In this document: positions 1 through 7,819 of the stretch, one piece after another
Layout: every line of letters begins with the position of its first letter
Numbering within the stretch: the first letter of the stretch is position 1
Source: an uncultured Shimia sp.
Lineage (GTDB): Bacteria; Pseudomonadota; Alphaproteobacteria; Rhodobacterales; Rhodobacteraceae
DNA: 64,000 nt
Direction of reading: 5' to 3'
Assembly: GCF_947493595.1 (NCBI RefSeq)
Contig: NZ_CANLRL010000002.1
Location: 124,001 to 188,000 of the forward strand
Translations under genes and position numbers: made by a program
The notes under the pieces: generated by a model
Seen by the model: the letters and a program-made list of their open reading frames with translations, nothing else
Told to the model about the DNA's origin: nothing
Databases searched by the model: none

Positions 1-358
1 CGTCGACCTGCACCTTTTCAGTCTCACCAATGAAGTCGGCGGCCATGCCCTGCCAGGTGGCGGGGTTCATTTTTTCGGTGTTGCCAATGACCTTGTCGAC
101 TTCGCCCATGGCGGCGAACGTCTCTGGCTCCACCTGCGCGGCACAGCCGGTGACAATGATTTGCGCATCCGGATTGTCGCGGCGCAGGCGGCGGATTTCC
201 TGACGGCTTTTGCGTACTGCCTCCGCGGTCACCGCACAGGTGTTTACGATCACGGCATTCTCAAGACCGGCGGATTGCGCCATGTCTTTCATCGCCTCTG
301 ATTCATATGAATTCAGGCGACAGCCCAGTGTGGTGAATTTTGGCGGGGAGGCAGTCAT
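1..358 (-). CDS. mtaB: tRNA threonylcarbamoyladenosine C2-methylthiotransferase MtaB (5' part, runs off left edge)
   Basis: This is the first 119 or so codons of a radical-SAM methylthiotransferase that would convert t6A37 to ms2t6A37 in tRNA. The visible part is the N-terminal MTTase domain. It has the motif TTLGCRLNSYE and three well-spaced cysteines (about C13, C41 in VNTCAVT and C72 in VTGCAAQ) that ligate the auxiliary [4Fe-4S] cluster. The radical-SAM CxxxCxxC and TRAM domain lie outside the window. The ATG overlaps the dapF stop by four bases (ATGA), so the two genes are translationally coupled. The short N terminus and lack of a longer extension favour MtaB over MiaB or RimO. Confidence 0.9.
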   Translation of the reverse strand, partial: MTASPPKFTTLGCRLNSYESEAMKDMAQSAGLENAVIVNTCAVTAEAVRKSRQEIRRLRRDNPDAQIIVTGCAAQVEPETFAAMGEVDKVIGNTEKMNPATWQGMAADFIGETEKVQVD

Positions 359-1209
359 TTGTGCCGCTCCAGAAAGGCTGAGGTGAATTGGCCGGACATG
401 ACATGCTCGGTCTCGCCGGTCATCCAGACGCCGTCTTCGGCCCAATTGATCCAAAGCGTGCCGCCATCCAGATCAATCTGGACCTTTCGACCCGTCAAAC
501 CACGACGCGCGGCGGCCACAGCAGTGGCACAGCTGGACGAACCAGACGCCAGAGTTGTGCCCACACCGCGTTCCCAAACCCGCATGCGGATGTGGTTTTC
601 GCCAATAATCTGCGCGACCTGCACGTTGGTACGCTCCGGATACAGCGGATGGTGTTCATGCGCGGCCCCGAAGGCTTCGAGATCCACGCTGTCCACATCC
701 TCCACAAAGAAGGTGCAATGGGGGTTGCCCATGCCGGTGGCGGTTGGCGCGCCATCGATGGGCAGTTCCAAAGTGTCTATTTCGCGGGCAAGGGGTACTT
801 CGCGCCACAAAAGCTGCGGATGGCCCATGTTCACGGACACCAGACCCTTGCCAGCCTCGCGGGCCAACAAAGTGCCGCGATCTGTGGTCAGGGTTAACGA
901 CTCAGCCGCCGACTCATCCATCAGATACCGTGCAATACAACGGGTGGCGTTGCCACAAGCGGCCGAGGTGGAGCCGTCTGCGTTGTAAAACGTCAGATGG
1001 GCGTCGGCATTGCTACCGGCTGTGCCGTGAGAAATCACCGCAAGCTGATCAAATCCCACACCTTTTTGGCGGTGTGCAATGGCGGTTATTTGATTTTTAC
1101 TCAGCGCAAAGGCGCGCGTGCGGGCATCGACAACGACAAAATCATTGCCCAGCCCATGCATTTTCATGAACGCCAAAGGGGTTTCAACACGTGTATCCAT
1201 TGGGCGCAT
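355..1209 (-). CDS. dapF: Diaminopimelate epimerase
   Basis: DapF interconverts LL- and meso-diaminopimelate for lysine and peptidoglycan synthesis in the cytosol. The N-terminal KMHGLGNDF motif and the first catalytic segment NADGSTSAACGNATR (C85) are intact. The second catalytic segment, normally ACGSGACA, reads ASGSSSCA here. The position of the usual second catalytic cysteine is therefore Ser222, and a cysteine (C227) remains five residues on. The length of 284 residues is normal. An alternative start MDTRVETP lies three codons downstream, and neither start has a strong ribosome site. The gene overlaps mtaB. I cannot tell from one sequence whether the Cys-to-Ser change is a clade trait. 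Confidence 0.93.
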   Translation of the reverse strand: MRPMDTRVETPLAFMKMHGLGNDFVVVDARTRAFALSKNQITAIAHRQKGVGFDQLAVISHGTAGSNADAHLTFYNADGSTSAACGNATRCIARYLMDESAAESLTLTTDRGTLLAREAGKGLVSVNMGHPQLLWREVPLAREIDTLELPIDGAPTATGMGNPHCTFFVEDVDSVDLEAFGAAHEHHPLYPERTNVQVAQIIGENHIRMRVWERGVGTTLASGSSSCATAVAAARRGLTGRKVQIDLDGGTLWINWAEDGVWMTGETEHVMSGQFTSAFLERHK

Positions 1210-1314
1210 ATACGCCCGTTGAACATCCTTTTCCAGTATGGCGAAATTTTTCTTGAGAATCGGCTTGACCCCCTCGGTCAGTCGGCTTAGTAACCGCGCA
1301 CCAACACAGAGAGT

Positions 1315-1390
1315 GGGCCGTTAGCTCAGTTGGTAGAGCAACTGACTTTTAATCAGTAGGTCGAAGGTTCGAACCCTTCACGGCTCACCA
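1315..1390 (+). tRNA. tRNA-Lys (anticodon TTT)
   Basis: This is a 76-base cloverleaf with the CCA end encoded. The acceptor arm GGGCCGT pairs with ACGGCTC (one G-U). The D arm contains TTAGCTCAGTTGGTAGAGC. The anticodon stem ACTGA/TCAGT encloses the loop CTTTTAA, giving anticodon TTT. The T arm reads AGGTTCGAACCCT. No intron and no neighbouring tRNA are seen. Confidence 0.98.
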
Positions 1391-1398
1391 CTTTCAAA

Positions 1399-1435
1399 CA
1401 AAACCCCGCCATTGGCGGGGTTTTGTTGTTTTTGG
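1399..1435 (+). terminator. Intrinsic terminator after tRNA-Lys
   Basis: A 12-bp perfect stem (CAAAACCCCGCC / GGCGGGGTTTTG) with a three-base loop ATT starts nine bases after the tRNA CCA and is followed by a T-rich tract ending TTTTT. Confidence 0.93.
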
Positions 1436-1523
1436 GATCCCGCAAAACAGCACGCTTGAGCGCGCGCGGCCTGTGGGCCGTCACACTCCTTTAGAGCACT
1501 CCGCCAGTACTAAGCGGCGTGCC

Positions 1524-2477
1524 TCAGACAGTGCTGTTCTCATTAGACCGGCGCAAAGCCTGGCTGACTCGGAAGTTACCGGGCGACAGACCACGAGAGC
1601 GCGTGCGCAGGACCGGGGTTTGCTCAGACGTGCCGCCGGTGGCTTCGCGGGCGATGATAAAGAGGCCGCTGGCGACAATCACCGCCGCGCCTATCAGGGT
1701 CGGTGCATCTGGTGTTTCGTCAAACAGCAGCACGCCAAAGAACACCGCCCAAATGATTTGCGAATATTGCATGGGGGCAACCAAAGCCGCCTCGCCGAGG
1801 GTATACGCGGAGACCATGAGCAAGGTGGCGACAAAGCCAAAAACCGCAACAATGGCAAAACCTGCCAAATCGGGCGCGGAAACCGGGTGATAGACAAACA
1901 CCATGGCCACAGACATGGCCGCCACGCTGATCAGCAGCGGATAGAGCATCAGCACAACGCGGCGCTCATCCTGGCCAATTTTGCGCACGATCACCGATTG
2001 CAACGCAGCGGTGCCTGCCGCCACCAAAGCGGCAAGGTGGCCGAGATTCAAATCGGTGGCGCCGGGGCGGACAACAATCATCACCCCCAAAAGCCCCACC
2101 AGAACCGCCATCATCCGCCAGATGCCCACTTTTTCGCCCAGGACGGGAATGGCCAAAACTGTGACCAGCAGCGGCGTGGAGAACAGCAGCGCATAAACCT
2201 GCGCCAAAGGCAAAACCGAGAAGGCATAGAAGGCAGCGGTGGGGCAGATGACAACACAGAGTGAGCGCAGGGCCACCCACCACGGGTGCACGGGGCGTAG
2301 GTTGCCGTGCGTCGGATCACGCACCAGCATCAAAGTGATAAGCGGAAAGCTAAACAGTGAGGAGAAAAACACGATCTGAAACGGCGAGAAAGTCGCGCCG
2401 AGGTGTTTCACCACAACATCGTGGGTCGAATAGATGGCAAAGGCCAGCAGGGCCAGCAGGGTCGCTTTCAGATTCAT
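1524..2477 (-). CDS. EamA/DMT-family transporter
   Basis: This is a 317-residue inner-membrane protein of the drug/metabolite transporter superfamily. It has about ten hydrophobic segments arranged as two EamA repeats (roughly residues 1-135 and 145-280). The first repeat begins with FAIYSTHDVVVKHLG; the second ends in the typical FFGVLLFDE and GAAVIVASGLFII helices. The C terminus is a polar tail of about 35 residues. The substrate cannot be read from the sequence; relatives export amino acids, purines or other metabolites. It stands alone between the tRNA and fliP, 89 bases from fliP, and I see no link to motility. Confidence 0.85.
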   Translation of the reverse strand: MNLKATLLALLAFAIYSTHDVVVKHLGATFSPFQIVFFSSLFSFPLITLMLVRDPTHGNLRPVHPWWVALRSLCVVICPTAAFYAFSVLPLAQVYALLFSTPLLVTVLAIPVLGEKVGIWRMMAVLVGLLGVMIVVRPGATDLNLGHLAALVAAGTAALQSVIVRKIGQDERRVVLMLYPLLISVAAMSVAMVFVYHPVSAPDLAGFAIVAVFGFVATLLMVSAYTLGEAALVAPMQYSQIIWAVFFGVLLFDETPDAPTLIGAAVIVASGLFIIAREATGGTSEQTPVLRTRSRGLSPGNFRVSQALRRSNENSTV

Positions 2478-2566
2478 GGGGCTACTCCGCGCCTGATGGC
2501 GCTAACGGATTGAGTCATCCGATGTGTGCCACGCGCCGCCTCAAAAGGGAAGCGGCGCGTGAAGTG

Positions 2567-3307
2567 CTAGAAGTAACTGCGCACCAGACTACCGGCAATC
2601 AGGCTCCAGCCGTCTGCGATCACAAAGAACGACAGTTTAAACGGCAAAGACACAATCGCAGGAGGAACCATCATCATCCCCATGGACATCAGCACAGCGG
2701 CGACCACGAGGTCGATGATCAGGAATGGCAGAAAGATCAGAAAGCCGATCTGAAATGCGCGGGCGATTTCCGACAACATGAAGCTGGGCACCAGAACCGA
2801 CAGCGGCGAGTCCGGGCCTGGAGCTGTGTCGACCGTGTCCGGGCGCAAAGACGCCAGATGGATGTAAGTGTCCGGGTCCAGACGGGCGGCCATGAATTGG
2901 CGGAAGGGTTCCGTGGTCAACTCAAAGGCAGTTTCGATGTCGATCAATTCCGCCATCAGGGGCTCGACGCCGGTGGTCCAGGCCTGGGTAAAAACCGGTT
3001 CCATGACGTAGTAGGTCAGGAACATCGCCAATGAGACCATCATCATATTGGGCGGCGATTGCTGCAGACCAATGGCCTGACGCAGGATCGAAAGCACCGT
3101 CACGATGAAGGGGAAACAGGTGACCATGATCGCGATCCCCGGCGCGAGACTTAGGACCGTGATCAGGAGGAAAATTTGAATGCTGCGTGCCGTCAGCGAG
3201 CCGTCTTCGGTGATCGGAATGGACAGATCCTGCGCCGCGGCCGGATCTGCCATAAAGAGAAAGACGGTGGAAAAGGTGACGGCAAGAAAAGCCGCGCGGA
3301 TCATCAC
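2567..3307 (-). CDS. fliP: Flagellar type III export apparatus protein FliP
   Basis: FliP is a core subunit of the FliPQR export gate in the basal body membrane. The 246-residue product has a cleavable signal sequence (cleavage likely after DPAAAQ). Two groups of membrane helices follow (SIQIFLLITVLSLAPGIAIM and the helix pair near FLIFLPFLIIDLVVAAVLMSMGMMMV). The family block MMMVSLAMFLTYYVMEPV and the C-terminal PFKLSFFVIADGW are conserved. It is the last gene of a tightly packed minus-strand operon, and its ATG overlaps the fliN stop (ATGA). The other gate genes fliQ and fliR lie elsewhere in the island. Confidence 0.97.
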   Translation of the reverse strand: MMIRAAFLAVTFSTVFLFMADPAAAQDLSIPITEDGSLTARSIQIFLLITVLSLAPGIAIMVTCFPFIVTVLSILRQAIGLQQSPPNMMMVSLAMFLTYYVMEPVFTQAWTTGVEPLMAELIDIETAFELTTEPFRQFMAARLDPDTYIHLASLRPDTVDTAPGPDSPLSVLVPSFMLSEIARAFQIGFLIFLPFLIIDLVVAAVLMSMGMMMVPPAIVSLPFKLSFFVIADGWSLIAGSLVRSYF

Positions 3308-3585
3308 AACCCGCTTTCGAACTCTGCCACTTCGGTCAGGCGCACGGCCAGTTGACCTTCTTGTCCGCCGTCCATTTCTTCAAGCTCGCCACGGGCGATG
3401 AGTTTGTCGCCCACATAAAGCTCAACCGGATCATCCACACGCTTGTCGAGCGGAAGCACAGAGTTTTCGTTCATGTTCAGCAGGTCGCCAATCAGCGGAC
3501 GCGCCTTACCAACGGAGATGGTGATCTCCACCGGAACGGAGGTGAACGGGTTACCGGAATCGGATTTGAGAGTTGGATCAGCCAT
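3304..3585 (-). CDS. fliN: Flagellar motor switch protein FliN
   Basis: FliN forms the lower part of the C ring and helps dock FliH-FliI cargo. The product is a 93-residue SpoA/FliMN_C-domain protein. It carries VPVEITISVGKARPLIGDLL, the NSVLPLDKRVDDPVELYVGD core and a final RLTEV block. The start chosen is MADPTLK because AAGGAGG sits at the right distance upstream. An in-frame ATG eight codons earlier lies inside fliH and has no such site. It overlaps the 3' end of fliH by eight bases and fliP by four. fliM and fliG are not in this window. Confidence 0.95.
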   Translation of the reverse strand: MADPTLKSDSGNPFTSVPVEITISVGKARPLIGDLLNMNENSVLPLDKRVDDPVELYVGDKLIARGELEEMDGGQEGQLAVRLTEVAEFESGL

Positions 3586-4177
3586 TCTGGGCCTCCTTGC
3601 GTGTTTCATGTGTGAACGCGGTCATGGCGCCAGCGACGGCTTCCAGAACCTCGCTGAGATCAATCAGGCGTTCGCGTTGGGCAAACTCAAAACGCACCTG
3701 GCCTTCTGCCAGGCTTTCGTCGCGCACCACCTCAACAGGCAGTTGCTTGTCTTCGGGCATCACATCAATGACCGGTTGGTAGCAATCTGGTGCCGTCGAT
3801 AGCACCACAGGTGTTTCGCTGTTTTCGCGCACAATTTTGTGCAGCTGTTCCACAGCCAAAGCGCCAACCGCTTGCCGGGCCAGTTCTGGCAAGACAGTCA
3901 TGATGGCTTTCTCCACCGTGGGAGCGAGGTCCGCGAGAATCGCTTCTCGCGCCTCATGGTAGGTGAAAGACAGATCATTCAGACGACCGGCCAGCGCGGC
4001 GGAAACACTGGCGTGCTCCTCGGATTTGGCGCTGATTGCATCATCCCAGCCGGCTTTGTAGCCCTGCTCAAAGGATTCGAGCATGTCATCTTCGTTGCCT
4101 TCCTCCTGTACCGCGACAGGTTCCGGCTCCGGGGCGGAGATACCGCCAAAGTCTTCAAACAGATGTGAAATTGACAT
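3578..4177 (-). CDS. fliH: FliH-like flagellar export ATPase regulator
   Basis: The 199-residue product has an acidic N-terminal tail and a long helical middle containing EQGYKAGWDDA. The C-terminal domain contains APTVEKAIMTVLPELARQAVG and ends VRFEFAQRERLIDLSEVLEAV. This layout fits FliH, the stator/regulator of the FliI ATPase. Position supports the call, as it lies between fliF and fliN with one-base and eight-base overlaps. Sequence conservation in FliH is weak, so the assignment rests largely on architecture and synteny. Confidence 0.8.
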   Translation of the reverse strand: MSISHLFEDFGGISAPEPEPVAVQEEGNEDDMLESFEQGYKAGWDDAISAKSEEHASVSAALAGRLNDLSFTYHEAREAILADLAPTVEKAIMTVLPELARQAVGALAVEQLHKIVRENSETPVVLSTAPDCYQPVIDVMPEDKQLPVEVVRDESLAEGQVRFEFAQRERLIDLSEVLEAVAGAMTAFTHETRKEAQNG

Positions 4178-5820
4178 CAGGCTTCCTCACGATCATCGAG
4201 CCAGTTGCGGAGGATCTCCACAGTTTCTTCTTTGCGGTCGCTAATCAGGCCGCGCAGACGGTCTGCGGCATCGGTTTGCGACATGCCGTCACCGCCTAAT
4301 GCGGGCAGGCCACCGCCCAGATCTGGCAGGCCGGCGACATCGCCACCCATGTCACCCATCATTGGCAAGCCCATGTCAGCGCCGCCCATGTCGCCCATCA
4401 TTGGAGCCATGGCAGGAAACTCACCGTCGTCGCCGCCCAAGTCAGGCAGCATCGGGGAATCGCCAATCTCGTTGAGTTCGCGGCTGCCACCACCGGCCAA
4501 TAGGGGACGCACCACAAACAAACCCAGAACCAGAGCCACAATGGCCAATACTGCGGTTTGAATGATCGACATCAGATCAAGTTCCATACCTTTGAACATG
4601 GACGATTCGGCTGTGGTGCCCATTGGTAGAACCGGCTGGAAGTTCATGGATTTCAGGGTGATGACGTCACCGCGATTTTCGTTAAAGCCTACAGCAGAGG
4701 CTACCAGTTCGCGCAGGGCCTCAAGCTCTTCGTCCGGACGCGGCTCAACCACCGGCTCCCCAAGGTCGTTTTCCGTTTGGGTGCCGTTGACCAGAACCGC
4801 AACGGTCATACGCTTCACTGCACCCGGCTGGCGCAGAACCTCACGTTGGGTCTCGGACACTTCGTAATTGATGCGTTCACGAATTTCCCGATTCTGATTG
4901 GTGGAGCCGGAGCTGCCAGCCGCGTCGCCATCTGGCAGATTGGAGGCCACAGTCACCTGACCAGAGGCGTTTTGAGAATCAGTGCTGCGCTCTTCGGTAT
5001 CTGTGCTGATCGCCACTCGGCTGGCAGGATCAAAAATCCGTTCAGTGATGGATTCGGTTTCGGTCACGGTCTCAATGCTGACCTCAACCACCGCATTTCC
5101 GGGGCCAACCCGCGCTTCCAGCATACGCTGAACCGCCAAACGGGTTTCTTCTTCCTTGTTGTCCCCAACTTTGGTGGTGGTTTCATCTGCCACACCAACC
5201 AGGCCACCGCTGCCATCAATAATGGCGACATCCTCTGGAGACAGACCCGATACAGCAGACGCCACAAGGAACCGCAACGCTTGGGCGTGTTTGGTTGGCA
5301 AATCCCCAGCGGGCGTGGTGATCGTCACGGAGGCGGACGGTTTGATGTGCCGTTGGAAAGGATTGGAAGACGCGTTGGCAATGTGCACCCGCGCCTGGCT
5401 GACCAGTGGGCTCACAACAATAGTGCGGGCCAGCTCTCCTTCTTTGGCGCGCCAGTAGGCCGCGTCAAACATTTGCGAGGTTGTGCCGAAGCCAGACAGC
5501 GAATCAAGAAGCTCGTAGCCCTGAGTCGTATTGGCGGGCAATCCTTCGCTTGCGAGCGTCATGCGCAGCTCGTCACGCATGCCGTTGGCGACATAAATCG
5601 AGCCGCCACGTACTTCGTAAATTGCACCACGTTGTTCAAGCGCCGTTACGACTTCGCCGGCGGCACCGCTTTCCAAACCACTATATAGAAGGGCCATTCC
5701 TGGTTTCGTGGCGACCCGACCCAATGACAATACGGTCGCAAAAACCGCAATCGTGGCCAATACGACGATCACCTTTCGCCGATTGTCCATTGCTGTCCAC
5801 ATATTCAAAAAATTCTGCAC
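4177..5820 (-). CDS. fliF: Flagellar MS-ring protein FliF
   Basis: FliF builds the MS ring in the inner membrane. The 547-residue product has a first membrane helix at RRKVIVVLATIAVFATVLSL and the YscJ/FliF secretin-like domain (GLESGAAGEVVTALEQRGAIYEV). A second ring domain contains RHIKPSASVTITT. A long polar periplasmic stretch is followed by a second helix at IIQTAVLAIVALVLGLFVVRPLL. The C-terminal tail has Met/Gly-rich repeats (MMGDMGGADMGLPMMGDMGG) before the FliG-binding end LRNWLDDREEA. I prefer a GTG start at 5820 because GGAG lies eight bases upstream; a longer ATG version starting at 5877 lacks a good site. Confidence 0.96.
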   Translation of the reverse strand: MQNFLNMWTAMDNRRKVIVVLATIAVFATVLSLGRVATKPGMALLYSGLESGAAGEVVTALEQRGAIYEVRGGSIYVANGMRDELRMTLASEGLPANTTQGYELLDSLSGFGTTSQMFDAAYWRAKEGELARTIVVSPLVSQARVHIANASSNPFQRHIKPSASVTITTPAGDLPTKHAQALRFLVASAVSGLSPEDVAIIDGSGGLVGVADETTTKVGDNKEEETRLAVQRMLEARVGPGNAVVEVSIETVTETESITERIFDPASRVAISTDTEERSTDSQNASGQVTVASNLPDGDAAGSSGSTNQNREIRERINYEVSETQREVLRQPGAVKRMTVAVLVNGTQTENDLGEPVVEPRPDEELEALRELVASAVGFNENRGDVITLKSMNFQPVLPMGTTAESSMFKGMELDLMSIIQTAVLAIVALVLGLFVVRPLLAGGGSRELNEIGDSPMLPDLGGDDGEFPAMAPMMGDMGGADMGLPMMGDMGGDVAGLPDLGGGLPALGGDGMSQTDAADRLRGLISDRKEETVEILRNWLDDREEA

Positions 5821-5882
5821 GTCTGTTCTCCGTGGGATCGCACTTTCTGCACGACCGTCACGAACTGTTTCTCTCAACAGAC

Positions 5883-5897
5883 TTAATAATCGGTTAG
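5883..5897. promoter_or_regulatory. Candidate CtrA box in the fliF/fliL divergent promoter
   Basis: The sequence TTAA-TAATCGG-TTAG matches the alphaproteobacterial CtrA consensus TTAA-N7-TTAA in 7 of 8 fixed bases with exact spacing. It lies between the divergent starts of fliF (5820) and fliL (5944), where early-class flagellar genes are known CtrA targets in Caulobacter. The site is seen; its use is inferred. Confidence 0.5.
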
Positions 5898-5943
5898 TTT
5901 CTGTGTGGGAGAAGTTGCAGGGACAAAGAATTTGGAACCTGTG

Positions 5944-6438
5944 ATGACTGACGAAACTGTCGAGACAGAAGACGCACCGAAAAAAGCGTCAAAACTCCCT
6001 TTAATCATTGGGCTTGTGCTGGCTTTGGCTGGCGGCGGCGGCGGATTCTACGCCGTCTATTCGGGCATGATTTTGGGAGATGATTCTGCTGAGGTGGCCG
6101 AAGAATCGGCCCCTGCGGAAGAGATCGAAGCTCTACCCGACGTTGTTTACGTCGGCATGGACCCTCTTATTGTTTCTCTCACGTCCAGTGGCGGCGCCGA
6201 CTATCTGCGGTTCCGTGCACAGTTGGAAGTGCCCAGCGATCATCAGGAAGAAGTCGAGCGGGTGTTGCCGCGGGTTGTGGATGTGTTGAACGGCTATTTG
6301 CGCGCGCTCAACACATCAGACATCGAATCGCCGGATGCGCTGGTGACCCTGCGGTCGCAAATGCTGCGGCGCGTACAAATTGTAACCGGACCTGAACGTG
6401 TTTCCGACCTTTTGGTCATGGAATTCGTGTTGAACTGA
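5944..6438 (+). CDS. fliL: Flagellar basal-body protein FliL (first copy)
   Basis: FliL is a single-pass inner-membrane protein surrounding the stator and modulating torque. The 164-residue product has a short acidic/basic cytoplasmic N terminus and one helix (LPLIIGLVLALAGGGGGFYA). Its periplasmic SPFH-like domain ends with the family signature LRSQMLRRVQIVTGPERVSDLLVMEFVLN. The start MTDETVETED is preferred over an upstream GTG, although no strong ribosome site precedes either. It heads the plus-strand operon that runs to flhB. A divergent paralogue lies at 15945-16442. Confidence 0.93.
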   Translation: MTDETVETEDAPKKASKLPLIIGLVLALAGGGGGFYAVYSGMILGDDSAEVAEESAPAEEIEALPDVVYVGMDPLIVSLTSSGGADYLRFRAQLEVPSDHQEEVERVLPRVVDVLNGYLRALNTSDIESPDALVTLRSQMLRRVQIVTGPERVSDLLVMEFVLN

Positions 6439-6449
6439 GGAGTGTCGAG

Positions 6450-7073
6450 ATGAACTTGATCGCAGATATCTTGTTGGTAGCCGGTGCCCTTGGGGCAGGC
6501 ATTTATTGTTTTGTTCTGGCGCGGCGCCTGTCGAAATTTAATGATTTGGAATCCGGCGTTGGTGGCGCCGTGGCCGTGTTGTCAGCCCAAGTGGACGACA
6601 TGACGCGCACGTTGAAAGCCGCGCAAGGCACAGCTGGAAAATCCACAGAAAGATTGGAGGCCCTGACCCAACGCGCAGAAGGGGTTTCTAAACGTCTTGA
6701 GCTGATGATGGCGGCCATGCACGACATCGAAGACGCCAAACTTGCCAAAGCCGCACCGGAGCCGGAAGACGCCAAGACCGAATCCGAGCCAGCGACTGAA
6801 GAGGCGACAGCCGAAACGGATGTTGCCGAAGCAGAGGCGGTGACCGAAACCGCCGAAGATGAAAACTGGGCCCAGATGCAGGCAGACGCCATTGCAGCCG
6901 AGGAAGCCAAGCTGATCCGTCGCGCGAAGAAAAAGGCGAAAAAGAAAGCCAAGAAAAAAGCCGCCATGGCCCTGGCCGCAATGCAGGCGGAGGCCGCACC
7001 GGCGGCCCCACAGCCTGCGGCGGACACCAAAGAGCCAGAAGCTGGCCCGATGTTTAAACGCCACGTCGCCTAA
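6450..7073 (+). CDS. Membrane-anchored Lys/Ala/Glu-rich flagellar-operon protein, unknown function
   Basis: I do not recognise this 207-residue product. It starts with one membrane helix (IADILLVAGALGAGIYCFVLA), then has a predicted coiled coil (residues about 40-95, e.g. QVDDMTRTLKAAQG). An acidic Glu/Ala-rich linker follows, then a strongly basic stretch of KKAK repeats (about residues 150-172) and an Ala/Pro-rich tail. It lies 11 bases after fliL and 14 bases before the motE-like gene, so it is co-transcribed with stator genes. The charge-segregated tail suggests a scaffold or stator accessory, but no domain supports a specific role. Confidence 0.75.
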   Translation: MNLIADILLVAGALGAGIYCFVLARRLSKFNDLESGVGGAVAVLSAQVDDMTRTLKAAQGTAGKSTERLEALTQRAEGVSKRLELMMAAMHDIEDAKLAKAAPEPEDAKTESEPATEEATAETDVAEAEAVTETAEDENWAQMQADAIAAEEAKLIRRAKKKAKKKAKKKAAMALAAMQAEAAPAAPQPAADTKEPEAGPMFKRHVA

Positions 7074-7087
7074 CTGGAGCGTATGGG

Positions 7088-7759
7088 ATGAAAAAAGATG
7101 CCAAGAAAACCCGCGCCAAAGCGGCGGCTGAGACGCTGACCAAGCCGGATGCCTCGGCTGCGAAGCCAAAGGCTAAGAAAAAGGCCCGCCGGAAACAGTC
7201 CAAAGGAAGCCTGTTTCTGATTGCGACGTTTTTGATTGCCTCAGCCACCGTGCGGGTGAGCATCAGCGCCACCGAAGCCCTGGCGCGTGAAGAGCCGCTT
7301 TTTGAGTCGCCCCTGGCCAGTATGACCAAACCGGAAACCTGTGAGCCGCCAGAAGACCTGCGCGAGCTGATGGCTGTATTCAAGGAACGTGAACAACGCA
7401 TCGAGCAACGCGAAGCAGAGATCAAGAATCGTCTGCAGGCTCTGAACCTTGCAGACGGTGAGGTGGCACGCAAGCTGGCCGCCTTGGAGGATGCCGAAGG
7501 ACGCCTGCGCAGTTTGATTGCGTTGTCTGAGACCGCCGCCGAAGACGATCTGGGGCGCCTCACTCAAGTGTATGAGACCATGAAGCCCAAAGATGTTGCC
7601 GCCCTGTTTGAAGAGATGGACCCGAAATTTGCCGCTGGTTTCATTGGACGCATGAAGCCGGAATCTGCGGCGGGTGTCATGGCGGGCATGGCGCCAGACG
7701 CTGCCTATACAATCAGCGTTATTTTGGCCGGTCGGAACGCAAATACTCCCACTGAATGA
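7088..7759 (+). CDS. motE: MotE-like flagellar chaperone (MgtE-N-type domain)
   Basis: The 223-residue product has a lysine-rich N terminus, one membrane segment (SLFLIATFLIASATVRVSISA), a coiled coil (about residues 88-155) and a C-terminal helical repeat domain. The last reads TQVYETMKPKDVAALFEEMDPKFAAGFIGRMKPESAAGVMAGM, the MgtE_N-like repeat of MotE proteins. In rhizobia MotE is a periplasmic chaperone for the stator protein MotC. It lies directly upstream of motA, which fits. Assignment to the family is firm; the partner in this organism is inferred. Confidence 0.8.
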   Translation: MKKDAKKTRAKAAAETLTKPDASAAKPKAKKKARRKQSKGSLFLIATFLIASATVRVSISATEALAREEPLFESPLASMTKPETCEPPEDLRELMAVFKEREQRIEQREAEIKNRLQALNLADGEVARKLAALEDAEGRLRSLIALSETAAEDDLGRLTQVYETMKPKDVAALFEEMDPKFAAGFIGRMKPESAAGVMAGMAPDAAYTISVILAGRNANTPTE

Positions 7760-7819
7760 GAACTTGTTAACCGCCACCGGCCTATGGTCGGACTGAAACG
7801 CTACTAGGAGTTTGATCCC

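Noticed and set aside
6901-6962. DNA tandem repeat in the KKAK-coding region
   Set aside because: The repeat is at the protein level with varied codons (AAG/AAA, GCG/GCC); the DNA itself is not a clean tandem array.
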